A stretch of 64,000 nucleotides of DNA, from contig CM042046.1 in the NCBI GenBank assembly GCA_023525975.1, forward strand, positions 40,021,501 through 40,085,500, written 5' to 3'. The stretch is from Smallanthus sonchifolius (Eukaryota; Streptophyta; Magnoliopsida; Asterales; Asteraceae). The notes below the pieces were generated by a model. The model had not been told where the DNA came from. It saw nothing but the letters and a program-made list of their open reading frames with translations, and did no database searches. Both the position numbers and the translations under genes were made by a program. This document shows, piece by piece, positions 43,795 through 55,378 of this stretch; position 1 is the stretch's first letter; each line of letters begins with the position of its first letter.

Positions 43795-44156
43795 TAGAGG
43801 TGCACAAACAAACCGGATCCGGATCCGATTCGAAAGATAATCCGAAACCGGATTCGAACCTAACCGGATAAAAAAGAACCGGACCGGATTTTTTAGGATC
43901 CGTCGGATCAAGAACCAGTTCCAAGGATTTTTGCGGACCGGATAAAAATTGGACAAAATTGAACCGGACAAAATCAGACACAAAAAATCCGGATCCAATC
44001 GGATAAAACCGGATATTTAGTCAGATCCGGTTCCAAATAGGTTCCACCTCTCCACTCCCAAAACCAGATCCGATCCGGAACCGGTTCCCTCGTGTCCGGT
44101 CGTTGACCAACGTTGACGGATCCGGATCCGAAAAAAATCCGATTTGTGCACCTCTA
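43795..44156. mobile_element. hAT-like MITE with perfect 8-bp duplication
   Basis: Terminal inverted repeats TAGAGGTGCACAAAC and GATTTGTGCACCTCTA; flanks are identical GGTCCAAG (43787-43794 and 44157-44164). The 362-bp body is filled with CCGGATCC, AACCGGA and TCCGGTT words in both orientations, giving strong folding potential. No transposase. The 8-bp duplication and the TA(G)GGGTG-type ends fit hAT. Confidence 0.9.
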
Positions 44157-44229
44157 GGTCCAAGTTGTTTTTGATTTGATTTTCATTGTGTTTATTCAAA
44201 AAGTCCAATTTACTCTTGGTTTACTTTTA

Positions 44230-46529
44230 GAATTAATTACAAGAATGCCCGTTGTGATTTACATGGATTTCACTTATGGCTCATTTGAATAAAAAAATTA
44301 CAAGTTTAGACTAATAGTTTGCACGAATATAACAATTTTGGCCCCTAAATTGGATGCGAGTTATCTTTTAGGGTTAAATCTTTTAAAATGACCTATATAC
44401 CCTTTATACATTAAAAATTAAAAATAATATAAATACACACCCCACCCATCTTCTCTCTCTAATTCTAAAAACAAGAATGTGGGACCACTTGAACCATTTC
44501 ATCTAGGGGTGTTAAAAAATATCCGAATCCAAAACCAAAACCAAACCCGAACTATCCGAATCCGAATTATCCGAAAATTCGGATATCTGAAATTCGGATA
44601 TCCGAATTTCCGGATTCGGATATTAATTTTTAAAAGTTTCGGATATTTCGGATATCCGAATCCGAAATAATTTATTTTTTAATTTAATTATTTATTATAT
44701 TTAAATATATATGTATAACACTCAAACTAAAAAAACCCTAAATCCCTAATTCTTCTACCGTCCCAACTCCAACTCCCTCCCTCTCAAGCAACCAAACCTC
44801 TGACTCGACTCCCTCGTCCCTCCTGCCACTGCCACCTACCGACCGCCGACTGCCACTGCCGCCTACGTTCCGACCAGCTACTGCCTCATGCAACTGTAAC
44901 CTACCGACAACGACCGCCTCGTGCTCTACTTTTTGTACTTCCATGATTGAAACTTGAAAGGTACGGACAATAGAACTAGAATATTTAGCTTACTACAATT
45001 TACAAGTGGTAGTTACCCAGAATTATAAAATAGAAGTACATTGCACGGGTATGGAATCATGGAAATTGCCTTTATTACTTTACCTTGGATACGAAAATAA
45101 AAACTCTACAATTTTGTTATGTGGGTTCTTGATTTAAAACAAATAATTGGTGATTTATATATGAGATAATGTGGGTTCTTGATTTAAAAAAAAACTTTAC
45201 AATTTTTTTTTCCAGATTTCGGATATCCGGTCTATTATCCGAATCCGTATAAGGCACTATCCGAAATTCGGATATCCGAAATTTCGGATATCCGGTTTTG
45301 AACACCCCTAATTTCATCTTCCACCACTATCTCTAGCCAACATAAGGCCACCGTCACCGCCATCTATGGCAAACATCAGGCCACTTCTTCATTTGGGTTT
45401 CTAACCTGAAAATTGAAATTGATATGGTCCCTTAACCTTCATCTCCACATCAGGCCCCCACCCTCTTTTTGCCCTAAAACGTGATCTTCAGGTGACTACT
45501 CCAAATCATGAATACAACTAGAGGCTAAAATCAGAGATCTGATGCGTGGATTGAAGACTGGAGATCTCGGAGAGTTAGAGCCAAAAAATATTCAAAGGCT
45601 GATCGGAGGGAGGTTACCTGAGTTTGTGATCGCTCGTAGCAGCGGTTGACAGTTAAAGTGTTATACATGATTTCTGAGTAATAAGACGGGCAATCAGACG
45701 ACGGAGAGGAGAGATCTGAGAAATCGAAAGATGAAATCAATTCGGTGTTAAGATTGCAGCTTCATCATGATTTGAAAGAGGATTTGGCTAGAATGATTTG
45801 AAAGTGGAATCGATGTTAGAGGCAGGAGATGGAGGTTGTTGGTGACACCGGCGTTAATGCTGTGGGTTTGAGAGATGGGGTGCGGTAGTGGTGAAGACGA
45901 AGTCTCTCACATCTTCCTCTGTCTCTTAAGAACTCATTTTTTAGTCTAGATCTATCTCAAGAACTCTTATTTTGAGTTCAGATCTCGCGTTAAATCACTG
46001 ATGGTTGGGGAAGGGGCTAATCGTTGCCACAGATCTTATACTTCAGACGGATTGGGAGATGAAGGTTGGTATTCGATGGTGGCACCTTTCTAGTCAATGG
46101 CTTCAATCGATGGTTGGGGAAGGGGTTAATCCGTTTGTTTGATGGTGGGGTGTTATTCTTGTGCTAGGGTTGCAGGTTAAATGCCTAAATGGATAACAAG
46201 GGAAGGTGATGAAGATGAAGAAGAAGACGAAGGTGGGGGTGGGGTAGGAGTTCGTGATGTGACAAGAAATAATTGGATAAAAGTGTGTGTGGACCTTTAG
46301 TTAAGAATAATATAATTTATTTTTAGTTTTAGGTTTTTAATATTTAATTTTTATTAGTGAGGGGTATTTTTGTTATCTTATACTCACTTAACTGATAAAC
46401 TTAACTGATATCCAACTCAGGGTCCAAATGTGTTACATTCGTGTTAACTATTGGTCCAAACTTGTAATTTATGTTCGGGCCATAAGTGCAATTCGTGTAA
46501 ACCACAGGGGCCATCCGTGTAATTAATTC
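44230..46529. mobile_element. Mutator-like element with ~200-bp inverted repeats
   Basis: The left end GAATTAATTACAAGAATGCC matches the reverse complement of the right end (GGCCATCCGTGTAATTAATTC), and similarity continues about 200 bp inward on both sides (CACTTATGGC; AAATTACAAGTTT; CTAAATTGGATGCGAGTTA against TGAGTTGGATATCAGTTA). Flanks TTACTTTTA (44221-44229) and TTATTTTTA (46530-46538) agree at 8 of 9, the duplication length of Mutator-like elements. An 807-bp hAT-like element is nested inside. No transposase is visible; the interior 45320-46260 has no recognisable gene. Confidence 0.8.
44504..45310. mobile_element. hAT-like element nested in the Mutator-like element
   Basis: Ends TAGGGGTGTTAAAAAATATC and CCGGTTTTGAACACCCCTA are inverted repeats; flanks are identical ATTTCATC (44496-44503 and 45311-45318). 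Subterminal regions are dense with CGGATATCCG palindromes in both orientations. The 807-bp body lacks a transposase; an ORF near 44738-44944 is low-complexity and probably fortuitous. Confidence 0.9.
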
Positions 46530-46794
46530 TTATTTTTATGTACAACTTACAAATTCATCTTCTTAAGTAATGGGCACATTTGGGTTACTAACTTAATAAA
46601 TCTTGTTTTCTCAATTTTTCAATATGACCCAAACTTTTTCCATCTTGTAATAAAGCGCATGTTTGATTTCCAAAAACGTGTCTGTCACTTGATTACGCAA
46701 GTACGGCAATGCTAAATGAGTGCAATAATGTGTACAACTTGGGTGATTTACTCATTGGAAATAGTTATAGGAAGAAGCCCTGCCAGTTATTCCT

Positions 46795-48960
46795 GAGCAC
46801 CTGCCATTAGTACACAAAAAACTTTTTTAAAATTAATTTTTAAAGCGGTTATGAACCGCCCTAAAAATTATCATCCTAAAAAATAAGATTGTTTTTTAAA
46901 GCGGTTTACTAAACCACCCTAAATGTCAAACCGCCCTAAAAGACACCAACCCAAACCGCCCTAAAAAATCTACCTAAACCGCCCTTTAAAACGTTTACTA
47001 AAAACCGCTCTAAAAACAATAATACGCAAAAATAAATATTAAATACTACTAAAATTCAGTAAATCCATTAATATTAATTCAAACCAATACCAAAATCCAG
47101 ATATCTAAGAATCAAATTCAGCTTTAACCAAAAAAAAATGCAGCTTTCATATAATTTTCATAAAATCTAATAATCAAATTCAGAATTACATTAAAACATC
47201 TTAATTACAAAATTTCTAAATTTTTAAACTAGACAAAAATATATCACAAAAATCCGCCTTCAACAAACACCTCTCTAAAAAACCGCGGCATTAAGTTTGC
47301 GAGTAACATGTCTATGTCCTCTTGAGTAACATATGAATCATCGTTCCACATCTAAAAATAACAATTAGAAAAAGTGAGATATAAATAGAAAAGGTATGTA
47401 AATTGATATATATATATATATATATATTACATATTACCCGAATAACACGACAACCCAAATAACCCAAGCATATGTACATAATACTTACACGTATCGGAAA
47501 AGTCTTTTGATATTGCAAGACAAACTCGAGCATATGTTTTAAAACCATATACCCACATTCCCAACCTCCCGGTTGTTGCTTACACTACAACAAATTAACA
47601 AGAGAATCATTTAAGCAAACGAATCACCAAATACAAGAGAATCAAGCAACAAAAAACATACAAAACATACCTGTACAAGTACCCATTCAAATTTGTCCTC
47701 AAAAGACTTTTCAATTGCATTCATAAGAGGGTAACTAATTTTCTTCTTTTTGCTCTTTGTAGTATCTAAAATGTACCCTTTATTTTGTGAAGGAGCAACG
47801 ATTAATAAAACCCAATGCTTGCTACACAAAAGGAAGTTATAAAATAATTAAGTAAAATATAGTAATAAAATAAAAGAAATTAATTAAAATAGACTAAAAA
47901 ACAATAATTTATATTACTTGTGTAAAAATAGGGCAAGAAAGTATGTTTTGTCATTATGAAGTTGGTAAACATAGATTAAATGTTCTCGAACACCATCAAA
48001 ATTCTTCATGCACTCAAAACCTGTGATGACGCGTGGATTAAAGAATGCTCATGGATGTCTACTATTATTGGTGTTATTTGAGATCTTGTACAAAAACCTT
48101 ACATCAAAAACAAAATAAAATAGATGAAGTTAATAAAGGTTCCATACAAAAATGATAAAGTTAATCAAAATAATAATAACTTACATCTCACACCAATGTA
48201 TGAAGCTTCCATCAATCCACTCGTTGGCGAGACATTGTAACCCCCCCTCATACTCGAGATATTCTCTTTGGTTCTCGACTTGGCTCTCGGGATACATACC
48301 GAGAGGTGTTGAATTCAAAATGTTAATCTGATCACCATAATAACCTTTTAACCTTGCAGCCATTATTTGAATATTTGAAGGCCGCTTATCCTCAATCTTT
48401 TTCAAAGCAAGAATTACATTCTTATTTGGTTTTGAAATGGGAGGTTGTGAAACGGGAAATTGTGGAGGTTGTTCATACAACATTATGTAGCAAACAATTA
48501 TCAACTCATTAGGGTGTATGTGCGTGCGTGCGTGAGTATATATTGATTTTGGGTTGTTGATTACCGAATCTAAAAGATCGTCAAGAAAGGCTGTATCATA
48601 TTCACTTTGTAGTGGTTCATCTTCATCATATTGCACAAACTAGAATAACAAAGTATTTGGTATAATAATAAAAAAACAATACAACTAAATTAATATAAAT
48701 TACTACCTCTGGGTGATAATAAAGATTTTCATTATTGGGGTTTTTTTGTGGTAAGGTTTGTGACTGCCTTCGTGAGTTGTTACTCAGGGGCTGGTTGTGG
48801 CAAGGTGGCTCTGTGTTCATAAGCTACAATTTAACAAATAATATTAGAGTAAATTTTATTATTAAAAAAATAAAGTAATATATAATTTATATATAAAACA
48901 AATATACCTTTATCGCATTTTCTTGCCACTGAATGGAATTACCACGGGCAGCCCCAATTC
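46795..48960 (-). mobile_element. CACTA-like debris with an Ulp1 gene
   Basis: 46830-47010 holds at least seven copies of AAACCGCCCTAAAA and the inverse TTTAAAGCGGTT, the type of subterminal repeat found in plant CACTA elements. A minus-strand Ulp1-like protease gene follows, a known passenger of plant DNA transposons. I could not find a CACTA terminus or a 3-bp duplication, and no TNPD-type transposase is present, so this is a truncated piece. Confidence 0.5.
47283..48820 (-). pseudogene. Ulp1-like cysteine protease gene, multi-exon
   Basis: Minus-strand exons, roughly: 48820-48707 (MNTEPPCHNQPLSNNSRR, donor GGTAGT); 48639-48565 (YDEDEPLQSEYDTAFLDDLL); ~48470-48186 (ALKKIEDKRPSNIQIMAARL, GLQCLANEWIDGSFIHW); ~48095-47920 (FFNPRVITGFECM; FLALFLHK); ~47825-47670 (KHWVLLIVAPSQNKGYILDT; EKFEWVLVQ-like end); ~47590-47500 (QQPGGWECGYMVLKHMLEFV); 47342-47283 (NDDSYVTQEDIDMLLANLMP). 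The SUMO-protease-fold triad is visible: His in HWVLL, Asp in YILD, Gln and Cys in QQPGGWECGY. At least one stop occurs, before AFFNPR. Such genes normally ride in CACTA or Mutator elements. I would not assume it is expressed. Confidence 0.75.
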
Positions 48961-49668
48961 TTTAAATTCCATGGAGAACTACTATGGTATAACATTGAAG
49001 TAGATTTGTCGAGATGTGCTAGTTACATAACGTGTCAAAATGAGAGGTATTGTAACTTTTAATTATTTTTAATATTATATGTACAACGTACTTTCAGTCA
49101 TAAGAAATATATACAGAGTTATGAATTATAGCGTTTTCATTATTCAAACATATGTAATACACAGGTTTCTAACCTAGTTCCATATAAAGACATATAGCAA
49201 TGTCGTCGCCATATGAAAGATATATTATATTCCATATAAAGACATTTAACAATCTCAGTGACTAAAAACTACCCCTAACAAAGTTAGAGTGTTTAAACTA
49301 ACCCCTTAACATTCTAAAATATCACTTTAACCCCCTCAAGTTTCTAACGTTATTTTCCACCAACCAAAACTTATCCCCAACTTTATTAAACTGACAAAAC
49401 TAACACCTTAACGATGTAAAATGTAACTTTAACCCCTTATGTTTTTAAAGTTTAGAGTTTACCCCCTATATTATACATAATCTGATTTTTCCTTAATAAC
49501 TTTCGTTCGTTAATTTAAAAAATAATAATAATTTGTGTCCTGGTATTAATTTTAGTAAAAAGAGAGTTATTTTCAAATATAGTATATTTTAGGTATCGTG
49601 CGTTATCTTGACTGACGGTAATGTGATGGGACCATGAAGAATGAGACCGACACCGACTGAAGAACATT
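48961..49668. other. Spacer with low-complexity non-coding DNA
   Basis: AT-rich; 49265-49470 has repetitive CTAACCCCTTAACATT-like and ACTTTAACCCCTTATG-like words. No gene. 49600-49668 (GACCGACACCGACTGAAGAA) matches the right flank of the next element (GAAACCGATACCGATCGAAG at 63204), indicating that a dispersed repeat was the insertion target. Confidence 0.45.
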
Positions 49669-50362
49669 GGTACTGTTATGGGATGAATTTCAAGAAGGAT
49701 CATGAATGATGCATGATCCAGAATCCGATATCCAGGTAACTTCAGTATCCTAAATATTATTGCTAACTGCTATTTGTCCTCTATTTCGATTTATATTTAC
49801 AGGTAAACGTGCGTGGACTTAATCTCTCCTGAAGATTCGGTCAGTAGACGTGGACAACGTGTGGAATGTATGCGAATGAGCTCACAACGGTCACAAGAGG
49901 AAGATAGAGTCAAGCCATTATTCTCGCATAGTTAGTTGAGATCATTTTTTGTATTTAATTAGCGATAGGATCGTATAGGACGACACACAACTCACTCGCA
50001 ATTTTATGTAACACATAGCAAACGATCTCATTTCGCTCTCATTGTATTCGTTTACTTCAATTTTTTAAAAGCTATCAAGGCAGCCCGATATTTAGTCGGC
50101 TCCCGAGGTTTTATGCCAGAGATCATCAAGGATCAAGGGCTTTTCTCGTAAACACTCGTGTTGATTTACTATTTTATCTATTTCGTTCTTTACAAATTCA
50201 ATAAGCACACTACCTCACTTATGAAGTTTGGTTACAAAGTTATTTTACATAATATTTACCCAAAACAATTTGGCGCCCACCGTGGGGCAAGTGGTGCTTT
50301 TCATTTTTAAATCTTTACTAAAGTTTGTGTTCAATCACTGTTTCTCAAAACTGATTTCGAAA

Positions 50363-52530
50363 ATGTCGTCCCAATCTATGAATATTTCCCTTTCCGCTAC
50401 ATCTTCAAGCTCTGGGTTAAGTCATTCTATTCCTCCTCCTCCATTCTAGAAAAAAGAATGAAAATCTTCCAAAGAAATCTGTTTCGACCGGTTTTTCATG
50501 ATCTGGGATACCTGCTGGAGGACCTGTGCTCGTTCAAACAATGATATCCTCGATCTATTCTCGGAAATGAAACAGCAAATGGAGCAACTGAAAAAGACCA
50601 ACATGATGCTGTTCAGAAAACTTGAAAAAGTCAAAGAGTCAAAGAAACCAGTGGAAGTGACGACCCCGCTGCAACCAAGGGTTCTAGACTTCAGTTATTC
50701 AGGGTCCTCTTGAGTCCAAAAGGGAGATTTTCTCCCCATACATACCGGAATCACTATAGTTGGCCCAACTTCGACTGTCAGGGTTACTACGAATCAGGAT
50801 CTTGGATTTACACCGGGATCATTCTCCCAAAATCCGAATATTGGTAACACTTTCAATCAATTTTCAAACACTAAAGAATTTATGCAGGATACAGGAATTA
50901 TCCCATCTATGGCCAAGGAAATGAAGAAATTGAGAGAAATGATCTCCAACGTCCCAGGGGTAGTCCAACCTATACCTGAGATGTCCGCCACCGGTCACAG
51001 GATCTACAGATTCGCTCATGCCATATGCAATGCTAAGATCCCCAAGCGCTTTCAAACTCCCAACATGAAACTATACGACGGAACTACAGATCCTGAGGAA
51101 CATGTGGCGCAATACAGAGAAAGGATGGCAATTAACCCCATTCCTTTGGATCTGAAGGAAGCTTTTCGGTGCAAGGGCTTCGCCTCTACCTTAACAGGAT
51201 CAGGATTAAAATGGCTACTTAATGTTTACCCATATTCTATTACTTCATTTGCTTATTTGATTAACCTGTTTAATAACCAATTCTCCTACAGTAGAACATT
51301 TGAAAGGTTAACCGGTGACTAATATAGAATAATTTAGAATCCCAGCGAGTCTCTACGAGATTACGTCAACAAATTCGACCGAGAATCCTTGGATATCCCT
51401 AATCTTGACGTTGCTATAGTAGTCCAAGCATTCAATATGGGACTGAGGAAGGATTCCCAGTTCTATGAGGACCTTGTTATGAATCCCTGCAGAAACCTTG
51501 ATGAATTTAGGAACCGGGCGTTGAGGTTTATAAGGCTCTAGGATGTTAAAAAGATCCAACAAAGAATGGACGCTCCAACAAGCTACAATCAACCTAATCG
51601 GAAGACTGAGTCTGCACCCTTCAAGCCTTATAGATCGAAGCCTTATTCCAAAGCTGATAATCACGTAGTTAATGCAGTGGAGGACGAAGAAGAGTATCTT
51701 AAGTTATCTTAATACTATTTTTCTCTTGATACAACTGGTTTACTATTTGCTATGCAGGATCTCGGAGAAAAAGCCAAATGGCCTGGCAAGTTTGAGAAGA
51801 ACACAGGACGGAGATCCAAGTGGTGTGCTTTCCATGAGGACTTTGGTCATGTAACAGAAGATTGTATTTCTTTGCGAAAAGAGATAAGCTATCTCTTAAG
51901 CAAAGGACATCTCAAAGAATTTATAGGCAAAGGAAAGAACAAGACTAAAGATCCCGATAGGATCCCGCAGAGGGCAAAATCCCCACCACCAGATTCCAAG
52001 GTAATAGGTTTTATATATGGTGGATCTGATATTTGCGGTACCTCTTACTCTGCCGCAAAGAGGAACGCCAAAAAAGCAAAGACGGGGAAAGGGGACAGGT
52101 CTGCTAAGACCTCTAGCCTAACCGAAACAAAGGTGATTTCTTTTGACGAAGGAGATAGGGATGACGTACAGGATCCCCATATTGATGGCTTGGAGATCAC
52201 TTTATATATTGTAAACCACTTCATCCGAAGGATACTTATTGACGGAGGAAGCTCGGTGAACATCATTCAGAATGAAGTCCTGAAGAAAATGGGGATCCCG
52301 GATTCTGAAATTATCTCTAAGTCTTCGGTATTGGTGGGATTCAGCAGAGAAGTTAAGAGCACTGTCGGAGAAATAAAACTACCAATGTATATCGAAGGGG
52401 TAAACGCTATTCAAAAGTTTTGTGTAATTGATTCATTATTTTGCTATAATATTATCCTAGGAAGGCCATGGATACACGACATGAAGGCGGTACCCTTAAC
52501 ATACCATCAGTGCGTCAAAATGCCAACCCC
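50363..52530 (+). pseudogene. Tat gag and protease region
   Basis: Starts MSSQSMNISLS at 50363; a stop follows after SIPPPPF. A coiled-coil piece (EMKQQMEQLKKTNMMLFRKL) and the capsid region follow (RFAHAICNAKIPKRFQTPNM, DPEEHVAQYRERM, FRCKGFASTLTGSGLKWL, LREYVNKFDRESLDIPNLD). Next are a single-knuckle-like CAFHEDFGHVTEDC with its Lys-rich surroundings and the aspartic protease (RRILIDGGSSVNII; CYNIILGRPWIHDM). DGGSS is the protease motif usual for Tat/Athila-related elements. Several stops (after RLTGD, FIRL, EYLKLS) and frame changes break it. Functionally it would have been capsid plus maturation protease. Confidence 0.85.
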
Positions 52531-55250
52531 TTGGGGGTAGTAAAGATCAACAACGACCAGCAGGAAGCTAAAGATTGCTACACTTCTTCTATGAAAGCCT
52601 CAGCCAAGACTAGGCAAGCATATCAATTAAAGAAGCAAGCCCGAGACGTCTTGGAGACCAAAGAGCAGGATGTTAAAGAAGTATCCTTGAGCACAGAAGA
52701 TCCCGACGTCAAGGTGCTTGTCGGAACTAGTATCCTCAAGGATATTGGACAAGATCTTATGGAATTATTAAAAACCAGAACATCAACCTTCGCATGGAAA
52801 CATGAAGACAAGACAGGTATCTCTAAAGACATTATTACGCATAAACTAGGTGTTGATAACTGTTTCAGGCCCATACATCAAAAAAGAAGGAAATTCGCTC
52901 CAGAAAGGAATATAGTTATCTAAGAAGAAGTTGAAAGATTATTGAAAGCGGGAATGATAAAGGAAGTGAAATTCCCAAGGTGGCTAGCTAACGTGGTTGT
53001 AGTTCAGAAGAAAAATGGAAAATGGAGAGTTTGTGTAGATTTCACTGACTTGAACAAAGCGTGCCCTAAAGACCCTTTTCCATTACTGTTTTGGGTAAAA
53101 ATTATAACAAGTGATTTTGTAACCAAATTTCGTAAGTGAGGTAGTGTGCTTGATCAAAATGCAAAACAATGAACGTAAGTGTAAAGTTTGACACGATGAT
53201 GTATGAGGAAAGCCCTTAATCCCTAAGGATTGCCGGCATAAAACCTCAGGAAGTAACCGAAAGTCACTTGCCTCCTGTTCTTGTATAAATTGATGAAAAA
53301 AGTACAATAAGAGCAGTATATGATCGAAATCTAAGTGTTACAGAGGTGTTTTCGAGTGTATTATATTGTGAGAATTGGTGAATTGTCCCCCTAATCGATC
53401 AATACTGCTGAATATATATACAAAAGATAAAATAATTGAAAAGCGAGGATCCCGGCGAAAAATCAGGAAAGTCTTTAATGAGTCTTTATGACAGTTACAA
53501 GTCTCCATTAATTCCCGACCGTTATAGATTGACTTCCACGCGTTTTCCCAACTGTTTGAACGGTTCTTCAGCCCTTGATTATTAATGAATCGTTGATTAC
53601 CTGTTCAAGACTAATCAAAGAAAAATGCGTAATGTTAATTGTTATAACGGTCAGTTAATCAGGATACTGAAACATAGTAAGGATCAGAGATACCGATACT
53701 TATCTGAGGATTCAGGATACCAGAGGTAAAAACTGAGGCATAACAATTACCACATATCGACTCAATGGTCGATGCCACAGCAGGCCATGAGATGCTGACA
53801 TTTATGGATGCCTCATCAGGATTTCAACAGATTCAGATGGAACCTTCGGATCAGGAGGATACCGCGTTCATGACACCCACAGGTATTTATTGTTACATTG
53901 CTATGCCTTTTGGTTTGAAAAATGCAGGTGCAACATACCAAAGGCTTGTAAACACGATGTTCAAAGAGAAACTAGGAGACACCATGGAGGTCTACATAGA
54001 CGACATGGTGGTAAAATCAAAGAAAGTTGAGGATCATATCCGGGATCTCAAGGAGGCATTTGATATCCTGGACCAATATAACATGAAACTGAACCCTTCC
54101 AAGAGCCACTTCAGAGTGGGGGTAGGAAAGTTCCTGGGCTATATGGTGACCAAAAGAGGAATCGAAGCCAGCGCTGAACAAATCAAGGCAATAATCAAAT
54201 TAAAATCCCCAGCAAACACTAAGGATGTCCAGCGTCTGACTGGCAGAGTAGATGCACTCAACAGGTTCATTTCAAGATCCCCAAGAAGATGCAAAGAGTT
54301 CTACGACATCCTAAAGAAAAACAAGAGATTCGAGTGGGAAGAGAATCATGAGCAAGCACTCCAATCATTAAAGGAATACTTGTCAACAGCTCCTCTACTG
54401 ATGAAACCAGAAGACGGTGAACCATTATCCTTGTACTTGGCAGTATCGGGATATTCTGTAAGCGTTGTCCTGGTCAGAGATCATGAAGGACAACAACATC
54501 CAGTATACTATGTAAGTAAAAACCTACTCACGGAAAAAACCAGGTATTCTCATTTAGAAAAAATTAATATTAGCTTTAATAATGGCATCCACTAAACTCA
54601 GACATTATTTTGAAACTCATGCTATTCATTTTAAGAATAACTACCCTATTAAGTGTGTCTTAAGAAAGCCAGAGATGTCTGGAAGGATGGATAAATGGTC
54701 AGTCAAGCTTAGCGCCTATGATCTTATATATGAACCTAAAACAACAATAAAGTCTCAGGCACGTGCGGACTTTATGGCTGATTTCAGTTGGGACATCCAA
54801 CATGAAGCAGACCTTGAAGTTCAACAATTAGAAAAATCCAAGGATAAATGGACTTTATTCACTGACGATGCACCGAATGTTAGGGGAACAGGTCTACGTA
54901 TCATACTGAAATCGCCACAAGGGGACATAATACCCCAATCCATAAGCTGTGAGTTCTAGGCAACTAATAATGAAGCGGAATATGAGGCGCTGATAGCAGG
55001 ATTACAACTAGCTTAGGATATGAAACTCAGTTATCTCCATGTATATGTAGACTCGTTATTAATTGCTAACCATTTTACTGGCTCGTATGAAATGAAGGGT
55101 GAGAGGTTAGCTAAGTATCTCATAATAGTTAAGCAATTATCTGTAAAATTCTAAATATTTAACATCACACAGGTACCTAGAGAAGATAATGCTGAAGCCG
55201 ATGCCTTAGCAAACCTTGCTTCGGCTCTCAAGATACCAGAATGAATTACA
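52468..55250 (+). pseudogene. Tat reverse transcriptase and two RNase H domains, interrupted
   Basis: RT begins near MIKEVKFPRWLANVVVVQKK, then GKWRVCVDFTDLNKACPKD. It is interrupted at 53087 by a solo LTR and resumes at 53751 (MLTFMDASSGFQQIQM, AMPFGLKNAGATYQRLV, MEVYIDDMVVKS with the catalytic Asp pair, FLGYMVTKRGIEA). The first RNase H is weak (LSLYLAVSGYSVSVVLV lacks the usual Asp; HPVYYVSKNLLTE). A second, archaeal-type RNase H follows at 54840-55240 (DKWTLFTDD; NNEAEYEALIAGLQLA; HVYVDSLLIANHF; EDNAEADALANLAS), the Tat hallmark. Stops occur after VI at 52921, at CEF (54957), at LQLA and elsewhere. Confidence 0.88.
53087..53745 (-). mobile_element. Antisense solo LTR inside Tat reverse transcriptase
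   Basis: Plus strand TGTTTTGGGTAAAAATTATA..CTGAGGCATAACA, flanked by a perfect duplication ATTAC (53082-53086 and 53746-53750). Read on the minus strand it starts TGTTATG and ends ACCCAAAACA like the host element's own LTRs, so it derives from a related Tat family. The host RT frame is in phase across the two edges when the insertion and one duplication copy are ignored. Confidence 0.9.
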
Positions 55251-55378
55251 ATACCGATCATACATATCCTGAGTTCAGCGATTGAAAAAAAAATGAAGTA
55301 TCCAACACAGAAGAAGAAGCAAATATTCGGGATCTTGAATCACGTCAAGGATCCTGGATTTCATATATTAAAAAATAC

